NCBI RefSeq assembly: GCF_019175385.1
Contig: NC_083346.1
Span: 55,581,821 to 55,645,820, forward strand
Length of the DNA stretch: 64,000 nt
Source: Lycium barbarum
Taxonomy: Eukaryota; Streptophyta; Magnoliopsida; Solanales; Solanaceae
Direction of reading: 5' to 3'
The notes below the pieces were generated by a model, which did no database searches, was not told the DNA's origin, and worked only from the letters and a program-made list of their open reading frames with translations. The position numbers and the translations under genes were made by a program. Positions 22,601-33,680 of this stretch are shown here, piece after piece (position 1 is the stretch's first letter; each line of letters begins with the position of its first letter).

Positions 22601-22950
22601 ATGAGAAAGATGACTTAGTCTTTTTTTTTTTAAGTATCCACAAGTATCTCCATTTGTTTATGGCCCACACATGTGTTGGACCAATTAAAATTGGCCACAC
22701 AATGTGTGGGACCATTTCAAGTCCACACGGCCACCATGGCTTTTGGTGCAAGATTTTTAAATTCCAATTATATGAATTGTGGTCCCAATTTTTCCTAAGT
22801 GTCCAATGCCCTCAATTTCATATTCAACTTATGTCTCAAAATAAAATCAAATGGTCAAAAGTCCCGACTTCAAATCCCGGAATAGTCTTGGCCCTTAATT
22901 GTCATAGTTAATCCAGGTTGTCCCAATGTATAAAAATACGGGACGTAACA
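19679..22950 (-). repeat. TE5 5' LTR (right)
   Basis: 3272 bp, near identical to 11020-14292. In element sense the candidate leader signals are a donor AAAG|GTGAGTT (exon end 22365), an exon 21256-21191 between GTAG and GAG|GTATGTAAAG, and a 53-nt exon 20308-20256 between TACTCAG and CAG|GTACAG. The hairpin block sits at about 20310-20265. No gene is seen. Confidence 0.93.
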
Positions 22951-22955
22951 ATCGT
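22951..22955. repeat. Target site duplication of TE5, right copy
   Basis: ATCGT, matching 11015-11019; gag reading of TE4 resumes here. Confidence 0.9.
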
Positions 22956-24136
22956 CAAGAAAAGAGGACGCGCCTCCTCCCGTTTGGCAAGAATTTGTAG
23001 ATGCCTTCATCCGCCATTATCTACCACCCGAGGTCCGCCGAGCTAGAACGGATAGATTTTTAAATTTGAAACAAGGGAATATGAGTGCTTGGGAGTATAG
23101 CCTTCAGTTCAATCCGTTGGCTAGATATGCCCCGACTATGTTGGCTGACATGGGGGATAGAGTGCATCCATTTATGAGTAGCTTAGGGCCATATTTGTTC
23201 ACGGATTGTTTGACGGCTTCGTTGCAAGATGGGATGGATATTTCCCGAATTCAAGCCCATGCCCAGAATTTAGAAGGACGACAACATCCGCAAAGGGGTG
23301 ATCGTGATTTTGATAGAAGGCAAAGTAAGAGGGCTAGATCTATGGGGGCAGGTAGTGATTACAGAGGGGGATCGAGGAAGACATATCCAAGACATTCAAG
23401 CCAGTCGGCGACTAGTGTGCCTCCACGATTTGCAGATAGAAGAATTGATTGCTCCTTTCCTTCAGGACAGGGTCAGAGTTCGAGAGCATCAGGTTCTCAG
23501 TTTGGGGGTGATCATAGCCAGAGGAGACCACCGGTGCCGCGATGTAATCAGTGCGGTAAATTGCATTCAGGGCCGTGTCGCCAAGGCACAGATGCTTGTT
23601 ATATTTGTGGACGGACTGAGCACTTGATGCGTGATTGTCCCTCGAGGTATGGTAGAGGAGGGGTTCAGCCCACAGGATCAGTGGCTAATTCTTCTTCAGT
23701 GCGCCCGGTAGGGCAGACTTCCCAGATTCCAGCAGGTCGAGGTAGAGGCAGAGGGGGAGCAACTACTTCAGGTGCCACTCAGGCCCGTATGTATGCATTA
23801 TCCGGACGACAGGATCTTGAGTCCTCTCCGGATGTGGTTACAGGTACATTATCCATATTCTCCCACGATGTATATGCATTGATAGATCCGGGTTCTACCC
23901 TATCTTATATTACTCCGTATGTTACTGGTCGTATTGTGGTGAGACCTAAGCCAATAAAACCTTTTGAGATATCTACTCCGGTTGGTGATCCCGTGATAGA
24001 TAGCCAAGTGTATAAAAATTGTGTAATTGTGATATGCGACCGCCAGACTAAAACTGATTTAGTTGAGCTGGAAATGTTAGATTTCGATGTAATTATGGGT
24101 ATGGATTGGTTTGGCCTCATGTTATGCCAATGTTGA
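22951..24136 (+). pseudogene. gag: TE4 gag (3' part) and protease
   Basis: Resumes in the gag domain (WQEFVDAFIRHYLPPEVRRA) and runs through an Arg/Ser/Gly-rich linker. The CCHC zinc knuckle CYICGRTEHLMRDC is at about 23599-23640, and the aspartic protease active site [14 protein letters not shown] at about 23877-23920. The frame shifts at about 24110 (one extra T in the GMDWL motif compared with TE8) and is lost at 24136. Gag packages RNA and protease matures the polyprotein. The copy is inactive. Confidence 0.9.
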
Positions 24137-26520
24137 CTGCCGAATGAAAGTGGTTCAGTTTCAATTTCCGGGAGAGCCCATGTTTGAATTGAAGGGTAAT
24201 ACAACCTCTCCAAAAGGTAGGTTTATTTCCTACCTTAAGGTAAGGAAGATGATAGCTAAGGGCTATATTTATCACTTGGCCGAGTTCATGACACCGAAGA
24301 ATAGTCGCCAACTTTCCAATCCGTTTCGGTAGTGAATGAACTTCCGGATGTATTTCCAGATGAACTTCCAGGCCTTCCTCCGGAAAGAGAGATTGATTTC
24401 GCTATTGATGTATTGCCGGACACCAAGCTTATTTCTATTTCTCCTTACCGAATGGCTCCGGCAGAATTGAAAGAATTGAAGGCATAGTTGAAAGATTTGC
24501 TTGAGAAAGGGTTTATTAGACCCAATTCATCACCGTGGGGAGCACCAGTCCTATTCGTGAGAAAGAAAGATGGTTCCCTACGAATGTGTATCGATTATAG
24601 GCAGTTGAACAAGGTGACAATAAAGAACAAATATCCTCTCCCATGGATTGATGATTTGTTTGATCAACTATAGGGTGCCAAGTGGTTTTCCAAAATAGAC
24701 TTGAGGTCAGGTTATTACCAAGTGAGAGTTAAAGAAGAAGATATTCCCAAAACAAATCTCAGAACGAGATATGGCCATTATGAGTTCCGGGTGATATCGT
24801 TTGGGTTGACTAATGCTCCGGCAGTGTTCATGAATTTGATGAATAATGTATTCAGGCCTCTCTTGGATTTATTTGTAATAGTATTCATTGACGATATTCT
24901 GGTGTACTCTCGCACAGAATCAGAACATGCCGATCATTTACGTATTGTTCTTGACATTCTTCGTACCCGAGAATTGCATGCAAAATTTTCAAAGTGCGAG
25001 TTTTGGCTGAATTCTGTGACATTTCTAGGTCATGTTATTTCAGATGATGGCATTAGAGTTGATACTCGAAAAATTGAAGCTGTGAAGACTTGGCCAAGGC
25101 CTACGACGCCTACAGAAGTTCGTAGTTTTCTAGGATTAGCAGGGTACTATAGGAGGTTCGTAGAGGGATTTTCCTTTATTTCAGTCCCATTGACTAAGCT
25201 AACCCAAAAGTCAGTTAAATTTCAGTGGAATGATGCTTGTGAACGTAGCTTCTAAGAGTTGAAGGACAGATTAACCTCTGCCCCAGTCTTGACACTCCAG
25301 AAGGGCCAGATGGTTACGTAACTTCTACGATGTGTGTTAATGTAGCACGGTAAAGTCATTGCTTATGCTTCGAGACAGTTGCGGAAACATGAAAAGAACA
25401 ACCCAACTCATGATCTCGAATTGGCTGCAGTTGTTCATGCATTAAAGATGTGGAGACATTACTTGTATGGCGTGCATGTTGATATCTATACAGATCACAA
25501 GAGTCTTCAATACATTTTCAAGCAGAAGGAGTTAAATTTGCGGCAGAGGTGGTGGTTAGAATTATTGAAACATTACGATGTGAGTATTTTATACCACCCC
25601 GGAAAAGGCAAATGTAGTAGCTGATGCTCTTAGCCACCGATCACTGGGTAGCCTATGTGAAGTTCCTCCAGAAAAGAAAGAATTAATTCATGAGCTCCAC
25701 CAGCTAGCTAATCTTGGAGTACGTTTAATTGATTCAGGTAGTGCAGGAATCGGTATTAATGATCCCACAGTTTCGCCCCTGAACACGGAAGTGAAAGAGC
25801 GTCAGTATGAAGATCCTCATTTGTGCCATTACAGAGACACATTTCATGAAAAACAGAAGTCTCCATTTGAAATTTCTATGGATGGAATTCTTAGATACCG
25901 AGGCAGGCTATGTGCTCCAAATGTTGCAGAATTGCGCCGACGAATTTTAAAAGAAGCCCATTATTCTCGGTATTCTATTCACCAAGATCCCACAAAGATC
26001 ATGATCTCAAGTTGATATATTGGTGGGATGGCATGAAGAGAGACATAGCAGAATTTGTAGCTCAATGTCCAAATTGCCAGCAAGTGAAAATCGAACATCA
26101 AAAGCCAGGAGGATTATTGCAAGTAATGAAAATCCCTACTTGGAAATGGGAAGTGATCACCATGGATTTTATTGTGGGATTACCTCGTTCCCGAGGCAAG
26201 TACGATTCTATATGGGTGATCGTGGACAGACTCACGAAAGTAGCTCATTTTCTTCCAGTCAGAACCACATACTCGGCTGAAGATTATGCAAGGTTGTATC
26301 TCAAAGAAATTGTGTGACTCCATGGTATCCCGATATCCATTATCACAGATAGAGGAGCGGAATTTACAGCCAAGTTCTGGAAATCCTTCTAAGAAGGTCT
26401 AGGTACTCAAGTAAAGTTTAGCACGGCATTTCATCCGCAGACTGATGGACAAGCCGAACGTACTATTTAGACGTTGCAAGATATGCTACGGGCATGTGTA
26501 TTAGATTTCGGTGGTTACTG
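24137..26520 (+). pseudogene. pol: TE4 reverse transcriptase, RNase H and part of integrase
   Basis: RT is readable with [29 protein letters not shown] and the catalytic FIDD near 24888. The 5' half of RNase H has a deletion near 25300-25340 that removes the YCDASG region; the rest ([11 protein letters not shown]) is present. Integrase zinc finger and core follow to the DGQAERT motif near 26445, then LDFGG, and the sequence breaks off at about 26520. In-frame stops at 24485, 24671, 25253 and several later ones are explained by C-to-T change (CAG or CAA to TAG or TAA, CGA to TGA). Confidence 0.9.
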
Positions 26521-26577
26521 GGTACGTAAGGTGTCCTGCCCGGACACGAGTCGTGGCCTACGGGGTTGGGTCGTGAC
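26521..26577 (+). repeat. 57-bp LTR 3' tail
   Basis: GGTACGTAAGG to GTTGGGTCGTGACA resembles the last ~57 bp of gypsy LTRs in this window (compare 36536-36582). It is sandwiched between the broken integrase of TE4 and the broken integrase of TE6 on the opposite strand. Confidence 0.6.
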
Positions 26578-27583
26578 AAGCCTGCAATAGACCTCCAGGC
26601 TTCTGGTGTTCTATTTTGACCTGCTGACAATTCGAACACTGAGCGACAAATTCTGCTATATCTCTTTTCATACCATCCCACCAATAAACTTCCTTGAGGC
26701 CGTGGTACATCTTTGTTGAGCCTGGATGAATAGAATAGCGGGAGTAATCTGCCTCTCCCATAATCTGCTGACAAAGTCCTGCAAAACTAGAGACACATAA
26801 TCTACCTCGATACCTGAGTACTCCATTACCTGTAATCACAAAAGGGTGTCTTTTCTTTCTAAGGTGTTGTATCTCGGTAATGAACCAGAACAGGGTCTTC
26901 GTACTGACACTCTTTTATTTCTGCTACCAAACATGACAGCACTATGTCTTGAATAATAACTCCTGCATCATCTGAATCCATTAATCAAACTTCGAGGCTA
27001 GCTAATCAATGAATTTCACAGACCATTTCTCTTTTCTCTGGCGGCACATATGACAAGCTACCCATGGATTTACGACTGAGGGCATCGGCTACTACATTAG
27101 CTTTCCCAAGAAGGTACAGAATATCCATATCATAGTCTTTCAACAACTCTTGCCATCATCTTTGGCATAAATTCAAGTAATTATGCTTAAAGATGTACTG
27201 GAGACTCTTATGATCAGTATAGATATTAACATAGACGCTGTATAAGTTGTGCCTCAAAATTTTTAAAGCGTGAATCACTGTCGCTAGCTCAAGATCATGG
27301 GTTGGATAATTCTTCTCGTGCTTCTTAAGCTGTCTAGAAGCATAAGAGACAACCCTACCGTGCTGCATCAAAACACAGCCCAGTCCAATACCTAAAGCGT
27401 CACAATATACCACATAGCCATCGGCTCCTTCTGGAAGAGTCAAAACAGGTGCTGAAGTCAACTTATCCTTCAACGTCCGAAAACTCTGCTCACAAGCATC
27501 CTGCTAGGCCCAAGAAACTACGTATCTCCGTTGGTGCCGTAGGCATTAGCCAATTCTTCACAGCCTCAATCTTCTGGGTATCC
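26578..27583 (-). pseudogene. pol: TE6 pol, part 2 (RNase H and integrase N-terminus)
   Basis: Reading the minus strand from 27583: end of RT, RNase H (27473-27156; [24 protein letters not shown]), linker, and integrase zinc finger (26839-26578; H...H...CSNCQQVK) ending at GGLLQA. The catalytic integrase core and chromodomain are missing; the sequence abuts the 57-bp LTR tail. The first RNase H Asp motif reads YCDALG rather than YCDASG. The other half of this pol lies 27.8 kb away at 55360-55904, separated by TE7. Confidence 0.88.
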
Positions 27584-30500
27584 TGTCATGACCCGACTAG
27601 GGGCCGTGACGAGTACCCGATACTTGTACCGAGCACCCCTTTATCTATCATATTACCTTTACCTCATGGCAAGCCGTGTAAACAGAGCCATATATTTTTT
27701 TTTCCTTTCTGAACATTAACATTAGCAGCGTCACCAAAAACATAAGTAGTAAGCTTTCCGCTATCGCGTTATACCGGGACGCAAACACTTCAAAATACAG
27801 CACATCTAACTGTACATAGCTGACTGCGCATATCTGTCTACGAGCCTCTAGACATAGTACACTTATACATAGAAAGGCCGAGTACTGTCGTGCCCGAATG
27901 TACATACACAAAATAGTACCGCTGGAGTGAGGCTCCGAAACAACTGGAGCGCTGTCAAGTGTGGCTGGTAGAGCTTCTAAGGATCACGTCCACCTGTCTG
28001 CTGACCTGCGCGGCATGAAACGCAGCGTCCACAAGAAGGGACGTCAGTACGAATAGTGTACCGAGTATGTAAGGCATAAAAGATAATATAAACAGTAACA
28101 TAGAGTACGAGTAACAATATCATGGAGTCATAGGACATATAACGGGGCAGGAAAGTAACCTGTACGTGGGAAGGCCTCTGTTTCAGGCCGGCTATCATGT
28201 AGGCTTGTCCTTTTCTCCTCGAGACATTTCTTTCTCGTAGACACAGAAAATAGGATTTATATCGTGTCATATTTTATCATATTATGTGCTGCTCTATCAT
28301 AGCGTGTCGTATCACGTCATGTCGTAGCATCTCATATCATAGTATATCTTGGCATAGCGTATCATGTCATAGCATTGCCTCTTTTTCAGAACACGGTGTC
28401 CCTTATTCTCGTATACAGAAAACAGTACAATTCAGTAAACGGTATCTTTTACTCACATTTACAGACGCCGAATACATCGGCTCTCCCAACCCCCCTCCCC
28501 AACGGTGTCCCAACACATCATATCATATATATCATACATCATATATATACAGACGACGCGTACGGATCTCCCATATCCCGCGTCCGGGCATCCCGCGTCC
28601 AGGATGAAATCCAGCTGAATCAGGTGGTGATATAACAGTGGCCCTTCCCCTTTCCCCATATACATATACGTGTAGATTTACTTCTCTATTATACATATAC
28701 ATGTCTTATATACAAATACTTGTCCTATATACATATACATGTCCATGCACATATCCCTGTATCATATAACCAGCATGCACGGGAGTCCAAAGAAAGTTAC
28801 GTCTATCGGAGTGACATAAAGTCGGTAACCTCCGATTACATTATAGAATACTCGTGATCGCTTTGTCTAACATTGAAGGAACGAGTATTTTAAGGTGAGA
28901 CTATCAACGGAGAATAATATTAAAGTAAACGTAGAATGAAATCGTAGGCATCATAGATGACAGTTCATAGACTTTGAAATCTTTAGAAAATAAAGTCATA
29001 GCTAGGAAATATAAATGGATTCAAAAATTAGGTTATCATCTTCATGTTTACATAAGATACTTAGCTTAGTCATCTTAGTCATAGAGTCGTTCCGGTAGTA
29101 CGTATCATAGGCATATCCTCTTATCTAACATCATTGTTATCATTATCGTCATGGAAGTGCCCTCGTTAGAGGAGTCAAAGTACTTATCATTGGGTAACGA
29201 AATCGGGATCAAAGGTTCCCTTTGGATTCACTTCAAGTAAGTCAAGCAAGACTGTAAGGAAAATCTGAGAGTAACGGGCCCACCTCGGGCCGAATGGGGT
29301 GGCCTATATGATTTATATATGTTACGTGTCATGTCATTACTTGTGAGGGTTCTAGGGTAATCGGGTCCCACTTATGCAAGTTCTAAGGGTTTAAGAGGTC
29401 TTTCCATCACTTGCACACTTTCTAGTTCAATTCTATTGAACAAAAAGTGGAAAACTTTAGGTGCGGATTCCGGGGACTAGGGTTGTCCCCGAGGCTCGTA
29501 CCCGACTTATTACATCTAAGACATGCCATAGAAAGAAGGGTGAAGCCTTGCATACCTCTTTCCGCTCCTTTTGCTACTCCAAATTCACGTTGCAATCTCG
29601 TCAAAATCTGCAATTTGGTCATGTTTACCAAAACTCTTATTAGGATACTTATAGTTAGAATCTTAAGGAAACACTTGGCTACCGAAATTTCGGCAGCATT
29701 TCCTCTGTAAATACACCATCCTCGACATTCAACTTAGCCAAATTTAATCAATCACAATCCGGGAATTCAAACCCGGCCAAACTATCAGCATAACTCAACA
29801 ACCACACTAGCAATTTCCATATTCAACTCAAAGTACATTCCAACACTTCAATTAGCATTCTACTTCCTTCAAGACTTTCCAATTTCAATAAAACAACAAC
29901 AACCTTATAATGCATATTCCAACAACATCATACTAATATTATTACATACCATCCATACAAGAACATTATTTTCAATGTGCATAAACTTGTAAAATAAGTC
30001 TCCAACTTCTACAACTCCACTAGGGTTATTAAGCATTCATTAACAACAAAGCATCCACAACAAAACAACAACCAAAATACTAAATAAACTTAACTCATTT
30101 TCTTCCACACTACACCATAACCTCACGACCATATACCATGCACACCCACACGGCCCCATCATGCATTCACAACTATAACCTCTCCAAAACCATTCAACTT
30201 CCATTTTCCACATAACATTCACAACAATAACAACCAAATACTAGATGAAATAATTAAAACATAGTTCCTACATACACATACATGCACGGCCACACACAAT
30301 ATTCCTTTCCTTCATGAATTTCATCCATTTTAGCATACTACAACACATATAAGCCATTCATAACACATAAACAAGATTAAAACTCACCTTTCCTCTTCAA
30401 CTCCTCACTTGACTACAACTTGGCAACTTGTATGATTATGAATTCTTCTTGCTCCAACAACAACTCCACTTTGTTAAGGACCCTCTACTTGGTAGGAAAT

Positions 30501-30980
30501 GATTTTTGAATGAATTTTTGTCAATTTTTCTTGTTGATTTGCACTTGGCCGAAATGGCCTTCAACTTTACTCTCTCTTTCTCTTGTTCTTACTTTCTTGA
30601 AAGCTCTAGAGACTTGTGAGATAAAGATGACTTAGTCATCTATTTAATCTCATCAATTAATTCAACATGGGCTTAGCCCATGCCCATGGCCGGTTGGGCC
30701 TTTTATTTTCTTGCAAATTTTCAAGCCCAATTATATTGGCTAGTTCTTGTAATTCATGAAAGGTATTTTTCCAACTTCCAAATTTGCTCTTCGTCTTTCT
30801 TCCATATTCCCACGAGTCATATTGCGAATTTCCCTTTATGCCCTTGACCTTCCTCATTAATTCCACTTCTAAATTTTTCATAAGCAACTCACATGTCAAA
30901 CAAAATAAAATATGGCCTTGCTTGTTGTCTTCCCGCGATTGTCTTGAATTATACGATTATTCGAAATGCGGGATATAACA
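27584..30980 (-). repeat. TE7 3' LTR (left)
   Basis: 3397 bp, starting TGTCATGACCC and ending GGGATATAACA on the plus strand. The stretch 28255-28370 is a degenerate run of TCATATCATAGC-like words, and 28660-28750 holds imperfect repeats of TATACATATACATGTC. Donor-like AAAG|GTGAGTT is present near 30384 in element sense. No gene is seen. Confidence 0.92.
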
Positions 30981-31016
30981 TCCTCCCCCCCTTTGAAACA
31001 TTCGTCCTCGAATGTT
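30981..31016 (-). other. TE7 polypurine tract and inverted repeat
   Basis: On the minus strand AAAGGGGGGGAGGA abuts the LTR, preceded by the AACATTCG-AGGA-CGAATGTT inverted repeat (31016-30997), as in the coding elements. Confidence 0.85.
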
Positions 31017-32144
31017 AAACTGGCCTCGTAGCGTAGTATAATACTTCGGGGAGGTCTCCTTTGTGGATACCTCATGTCGCTTAGCATATCCATCTTAGGA
31101 GCTTAGGTTGCCTTCCGCGATCTTTACGGTTGTAATCCCTTCTTCGTGGCGTCCGTCGCGTCTATCCCCTCACTAGACATGTTCCCGTACATCGCCACAC
31201 CGGGGATTTCTTGCCTTAGCTAGTGTGGACTCAATATCGGTCTCACCCTGTGACATCTGTACTTTTCTCTTTCATCCTCAAAGCTTTCTGTTATCAGGCC
31301 TTCCCTTTCTCTGTTAATTTAGTCCGTCTCGGCCTACATGACTCGTATGGGGTTTCTAACCACTTTCCACACCCCAATTTACTTTGGGCTGCCTACTTTC
31401 ACATTCGTCTCTTGATAGGCCGGTATGGTTTAAATTCTGGCCCCAAGCTAATAAGTTTCCTTCCTTTGATCTTGAGACTCATAATATGTTCTCCCCTCCC
31501 TTTTAAGGGGTTCCTTATATACCAGTAATCCTTTCATAAAATTTTCGTTTATGCCATATTCTTCACCTTCCTTCCGATTTTTTTTTCCGTCTACTCACTC
31601 TCTTTCTTTTCTACATATCATTATGCTAGAACTTCCAATCTCTCCACCAATCTAGTCTGCTTCGTCTTGTGCAACTTCTTATAGTCCCTAACCATCCCAT
31701 ATACTATAGTTTCCCTTAGGTTACTTTACTTACTCATTTGCCTGTCATGTCTCAATTTATAGATTCTTTGCATACTTCCCAGGGGGTCACCCATCATGAA
31801 ATTGCTCCCACCTGAGCACGCTTAACCTTGAAACTTTGGTACATTTTAATACCTGAATGCCGATATAATCATATCGACTGCCCCGCACGACCTTTGTCAC
31901 ATTATTTAAGGTAAGTTGGGGTCCTAACAACTTCCAAAACGCCCTCACGGCGGGTACCGCTCTTATATTCACTTTCCTGACCATACGATTGCCATATTGC
32001 CCCTGTTTAAATCTTCACTATTTGCCCCCATCCATACATATAACTACCTTTTAAATTCCTACCTACCGTTATTAATTAGTATTTCTGCAGGGATTACGTA
32101 TACATAGAAAGTTTCAAGAAACAATCTCATATACCTGTAGCCGA
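31017..32144 (-). other. TE7 non-coding internal domain
   Basis: No credible coding frame. The stretch 31300-31400 and the stretch 31640-32045 both resemble 18100-18530 of TE5, suggesting an internal duplication in the domain. It contains the 5S-like block at 31775-31880. Confidence 0.7.
31775..31880 (-). other. 5S rRNA-like block in TE7
   Basis: On the minus strand GGTTAAGCGTGCTCAGG and GATGGGTGACCCCCTGGGAA reproduce the box A and box C regions of plant 5S rRNA at the right spacing. The middle differs from the TE5 block while the two boxes are the same. The 5' half (ATATGATTATATCGGC) is a weak match to the 5S start. Confidence 0.7.
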
Positions 32145-32690
32145 TCAATCTCGAGCCTGGCCCGGGGAGCAACCATGTGAAGTATGTTCTTCATTCTCGT
32201 CTACCTGCTCATCACTCGTTCGACCCTCGTCATTTCTCGCGTCCGAATCCGAAGAGAATAACGGTGATTCCTGGTTCTCTGATGGCCGGAACAATGGACA
32301 GGAGAAATCCGTAGCACTCTCCGAGGTGGCCGGACTGGCACGGTCCACCATCTCGGGGGTAATTGGCTTGCCCCTGGAAGCCTCCTTGTCCGTCGTCCCA
32401 GAAGAGTGCTCTGACGGGTCTGTGCCATGACTATCCTCCTCCCTGGAGGTAAGACGCTCTGGGGGAGTCATCGTCGAATCCTCTGAGGGATCTGTATCAT
32501 AGCCACTGTCTGTGGAGTCCCCTGCTCTAGGGGTCAGAATCTCTGGAGGAGTTGTCGCTGGGTCCTCTGACGGGTCTGACTCAATCGAATAGCCGAGGCT
32601 CCCCCTACTCGGCTCTGGAGATACTCTAGGGGCCATACTGGTGCCCCCATCATCTGAAGCTGATCTCTTCATCGACGGTACTGAAACCAT
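32145..32690 (-). CDS. Novel Ser/Thr/Pro/Glu-rich protein in gag position of TE7
   Basis: 181 codons from an ATG at 32690; a second ATG at 32672 lies nearer to where gag starts in the coding elements. The frame follows the conserved leader and acceptor-like TTTCAG. The product is acidic and probably disordered, with three imperfect repeats built on DPSED-TTPPE-LT (about residues 38-60, 65-85 and 88-105). It has no CCHC knuckle, protease or enzyme motif and I do not recognise it. Only one internal copy exists in the window, so coding cannot be tested by comparison here. It could be an accessory factor, a captured host fragment or a chance frame, although 181 codons without a stop in 54% GC-like sequence, in sense and at the gag site, is notable. 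Confidence 0.5.
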   Translation of the reverse strand: MVSVPSMKRSASDDGGTSMAPRVSPEPSRGSLGYSIESDPSEDPATTPPEILTPRAGDSTDSGYDTDPSEDSTMTPPERLTSREEDSHGTDPSEHSSGTTDKEASRGKPITPEMVDRASPATSESATDFSCPLFRPSENQESPLFSSDSDARNDEGRTSDEQVDENEEHTSHGCSPGQARD

Positions 32691-32794
32691 AGCATAGGAT
32701 TAGGAAAGGAATATGGAAACCTGATAGCATAGCTCTATCGCACGATCTTAGGACACAAAGATGGTCATATTTCCTAAATGCCCTGTAGCCTCCT

Positions 32795-32828
32795 GTTTAT
32801 AAGCGTGGCGCGCTACACACCCATAAAC
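32795..32828 (-). promoter_or_regulatory. TE7 leader hairpin with GCGCGC loop
   Basis: On the minus strand GTTTAT pairs with ATAAAC and GGTGTG with CACGCT (including G-U pairs). The loop carries the self-complementary GCGCGC (32808-32813). Confidence 0.7.
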
Positions 32829-32875
32829 AAGACTCTACTAGACACGGCTCGTAGACAAACCCCTAGGACCGAACT

Positions 32876-32887
32876 GCTCTGATACCA
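32876..32887 (-). other. TE7 primer-binding site
   Basis: Perfect TGGTATCAGAGC in element sense, four bases from the LTR at 32892. Confidence 0.92.
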
Positions 32888-32891
32888 CTTC

Positions 32892-33680
32892 TGTCACGAC
32901 CCGACTAGGGGCCGTGACGAGTACCCGATACTTGTACCGAGCACCCCTTATCTATCATATTACCTTTACCTCATGGCAAGCCGTGTAAACAGAGCCATAT
33001 ATTTTTTTTCCTTTCTGAACATTAACATTAGTAGCGTCACCATAAACATAAGTAGTAAGTTTTCCGTTGTCGCGTTATACCGGGACGCGAACACTTCAAA
33101 ATACAACACATCTAACTGTACATAGCTGACTGCGCATATCTGTCTACGAGCCTCTAGACATAGTACACTTATACATAGAAAGGGCCGAGTACTGTCGTGC
33201 CCGAATGTACATACACAAAATAGTACCGCTGGAGTGAGGCTCCGAAACAGCTGGAGCGCTGTCAAGTGTGGCTGGTAGAGCTTCTAAGGATCACGTCCAC
33301 CTGTCTGCTGACCTGCGCGGCATGAAACGCAACGTCCACAAGAAAGGACGGCAGTACGAATAGTGTACCGAGTATGTAAGGCATAAAAGATAATATAAAC
33401 AGTAACATAGAGTACGATTAACAATATCATGGAGTCATAGGACATATAACGGGGCAGGAAAGTAACCTGTACGTGGGAAGGCCTCTGTTTCAGGCCGGCT
33501 ATCATGTAGGCTTGTCCTTTTCTCCTTGAGACATTTCTTTCTCGTAGACACAAAAAATAGGATTTATATCGTGTCATATTTTATCATATTATGTGCTGCT
33601 CTATCATAGCGTGTCGTATCACGTCATGTCGTAGCATCTCATATCATAGTATATCTTGGCATAGCGTATCATGTCATAGC
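32892..33680 (-). repeat. TE7 5' LTR, part adjoining the internal domain
   Basis: Begins TGTCACGACCCGACTAGGGG and matches 27584-28371 closely. It is cut at 33680 by TE8, which duplicated ATAGC; the rest of this LTR is at 52753-55359. The 3' splice-like TACTCAG of the other LTRs reads TACTCGG here and in the left LTR. Confidence 0.92.
33676..33680. repeat. Target site duplication of TE8, left copy
   Basis: ATAGC before TGTTATGTCCCG; repeated at 52748-52752 after GGGTCGTGACA. The uninterrupted TE7 LTR (around 28366-28372) has a single ATAGC there. Confidence 0.95.

Larger units (their letters stand above)
11020..22950 (-). mobile_element. TE5: complete chimeric gypsy element nested in TE4 gag
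   Basis: 11,931 bp on the minus strand, with two almost identical LTRs of 3273 and 3272 bp, a perfect primer-binding site, a polypurine tract and a 5-bp duplication (ATCGT). The 5386-bp inside has no gag, protease or RT N-terminus. In their place is a non-coding domain like that of TE7, joined to the C-terminal half of pol. A LINE sits in the integrase. The element could only have moved with proteins from another copy. Confidence 0.93.
7709..26520 (+). mobile_element. TE4: Ty3/gypsy element, interrupted by TE5, 3' end lost
   Basis: Plus-strand element with a 5' LTR (7709-10326), primer-binding site, leader, gag and pol. Its gag is split at 11019/22951 by insertion of TE5 with the 5-bp duplication ATCGT on both sides. 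Pol continues to the integrase core, where it is cut at about 26520 against a 57-bp LTR tail, so the chromodomain and 3' LTR are missing. Confidence 0.92.

Noticed and set aside
26521..26577. Solo LTR
   Set aside because: Only the last 57 bp are present, with no start and no target duplication, so it is a fragment, not a solo LTR.
28660..28750. CRISPR-like or satellite array in the TE7 LTR
   Set aside because: Irregular TATACATATACATGTC words without fixed spacer length in a plant LTR; simple sequence drift explains it.
32201..32428. Alternative 75-codon frame on the same strand as the TE7 protein
   Set aside because: It overlaps the longer frame at the gag position, has no own leader signal, and is likely a phase shadow.
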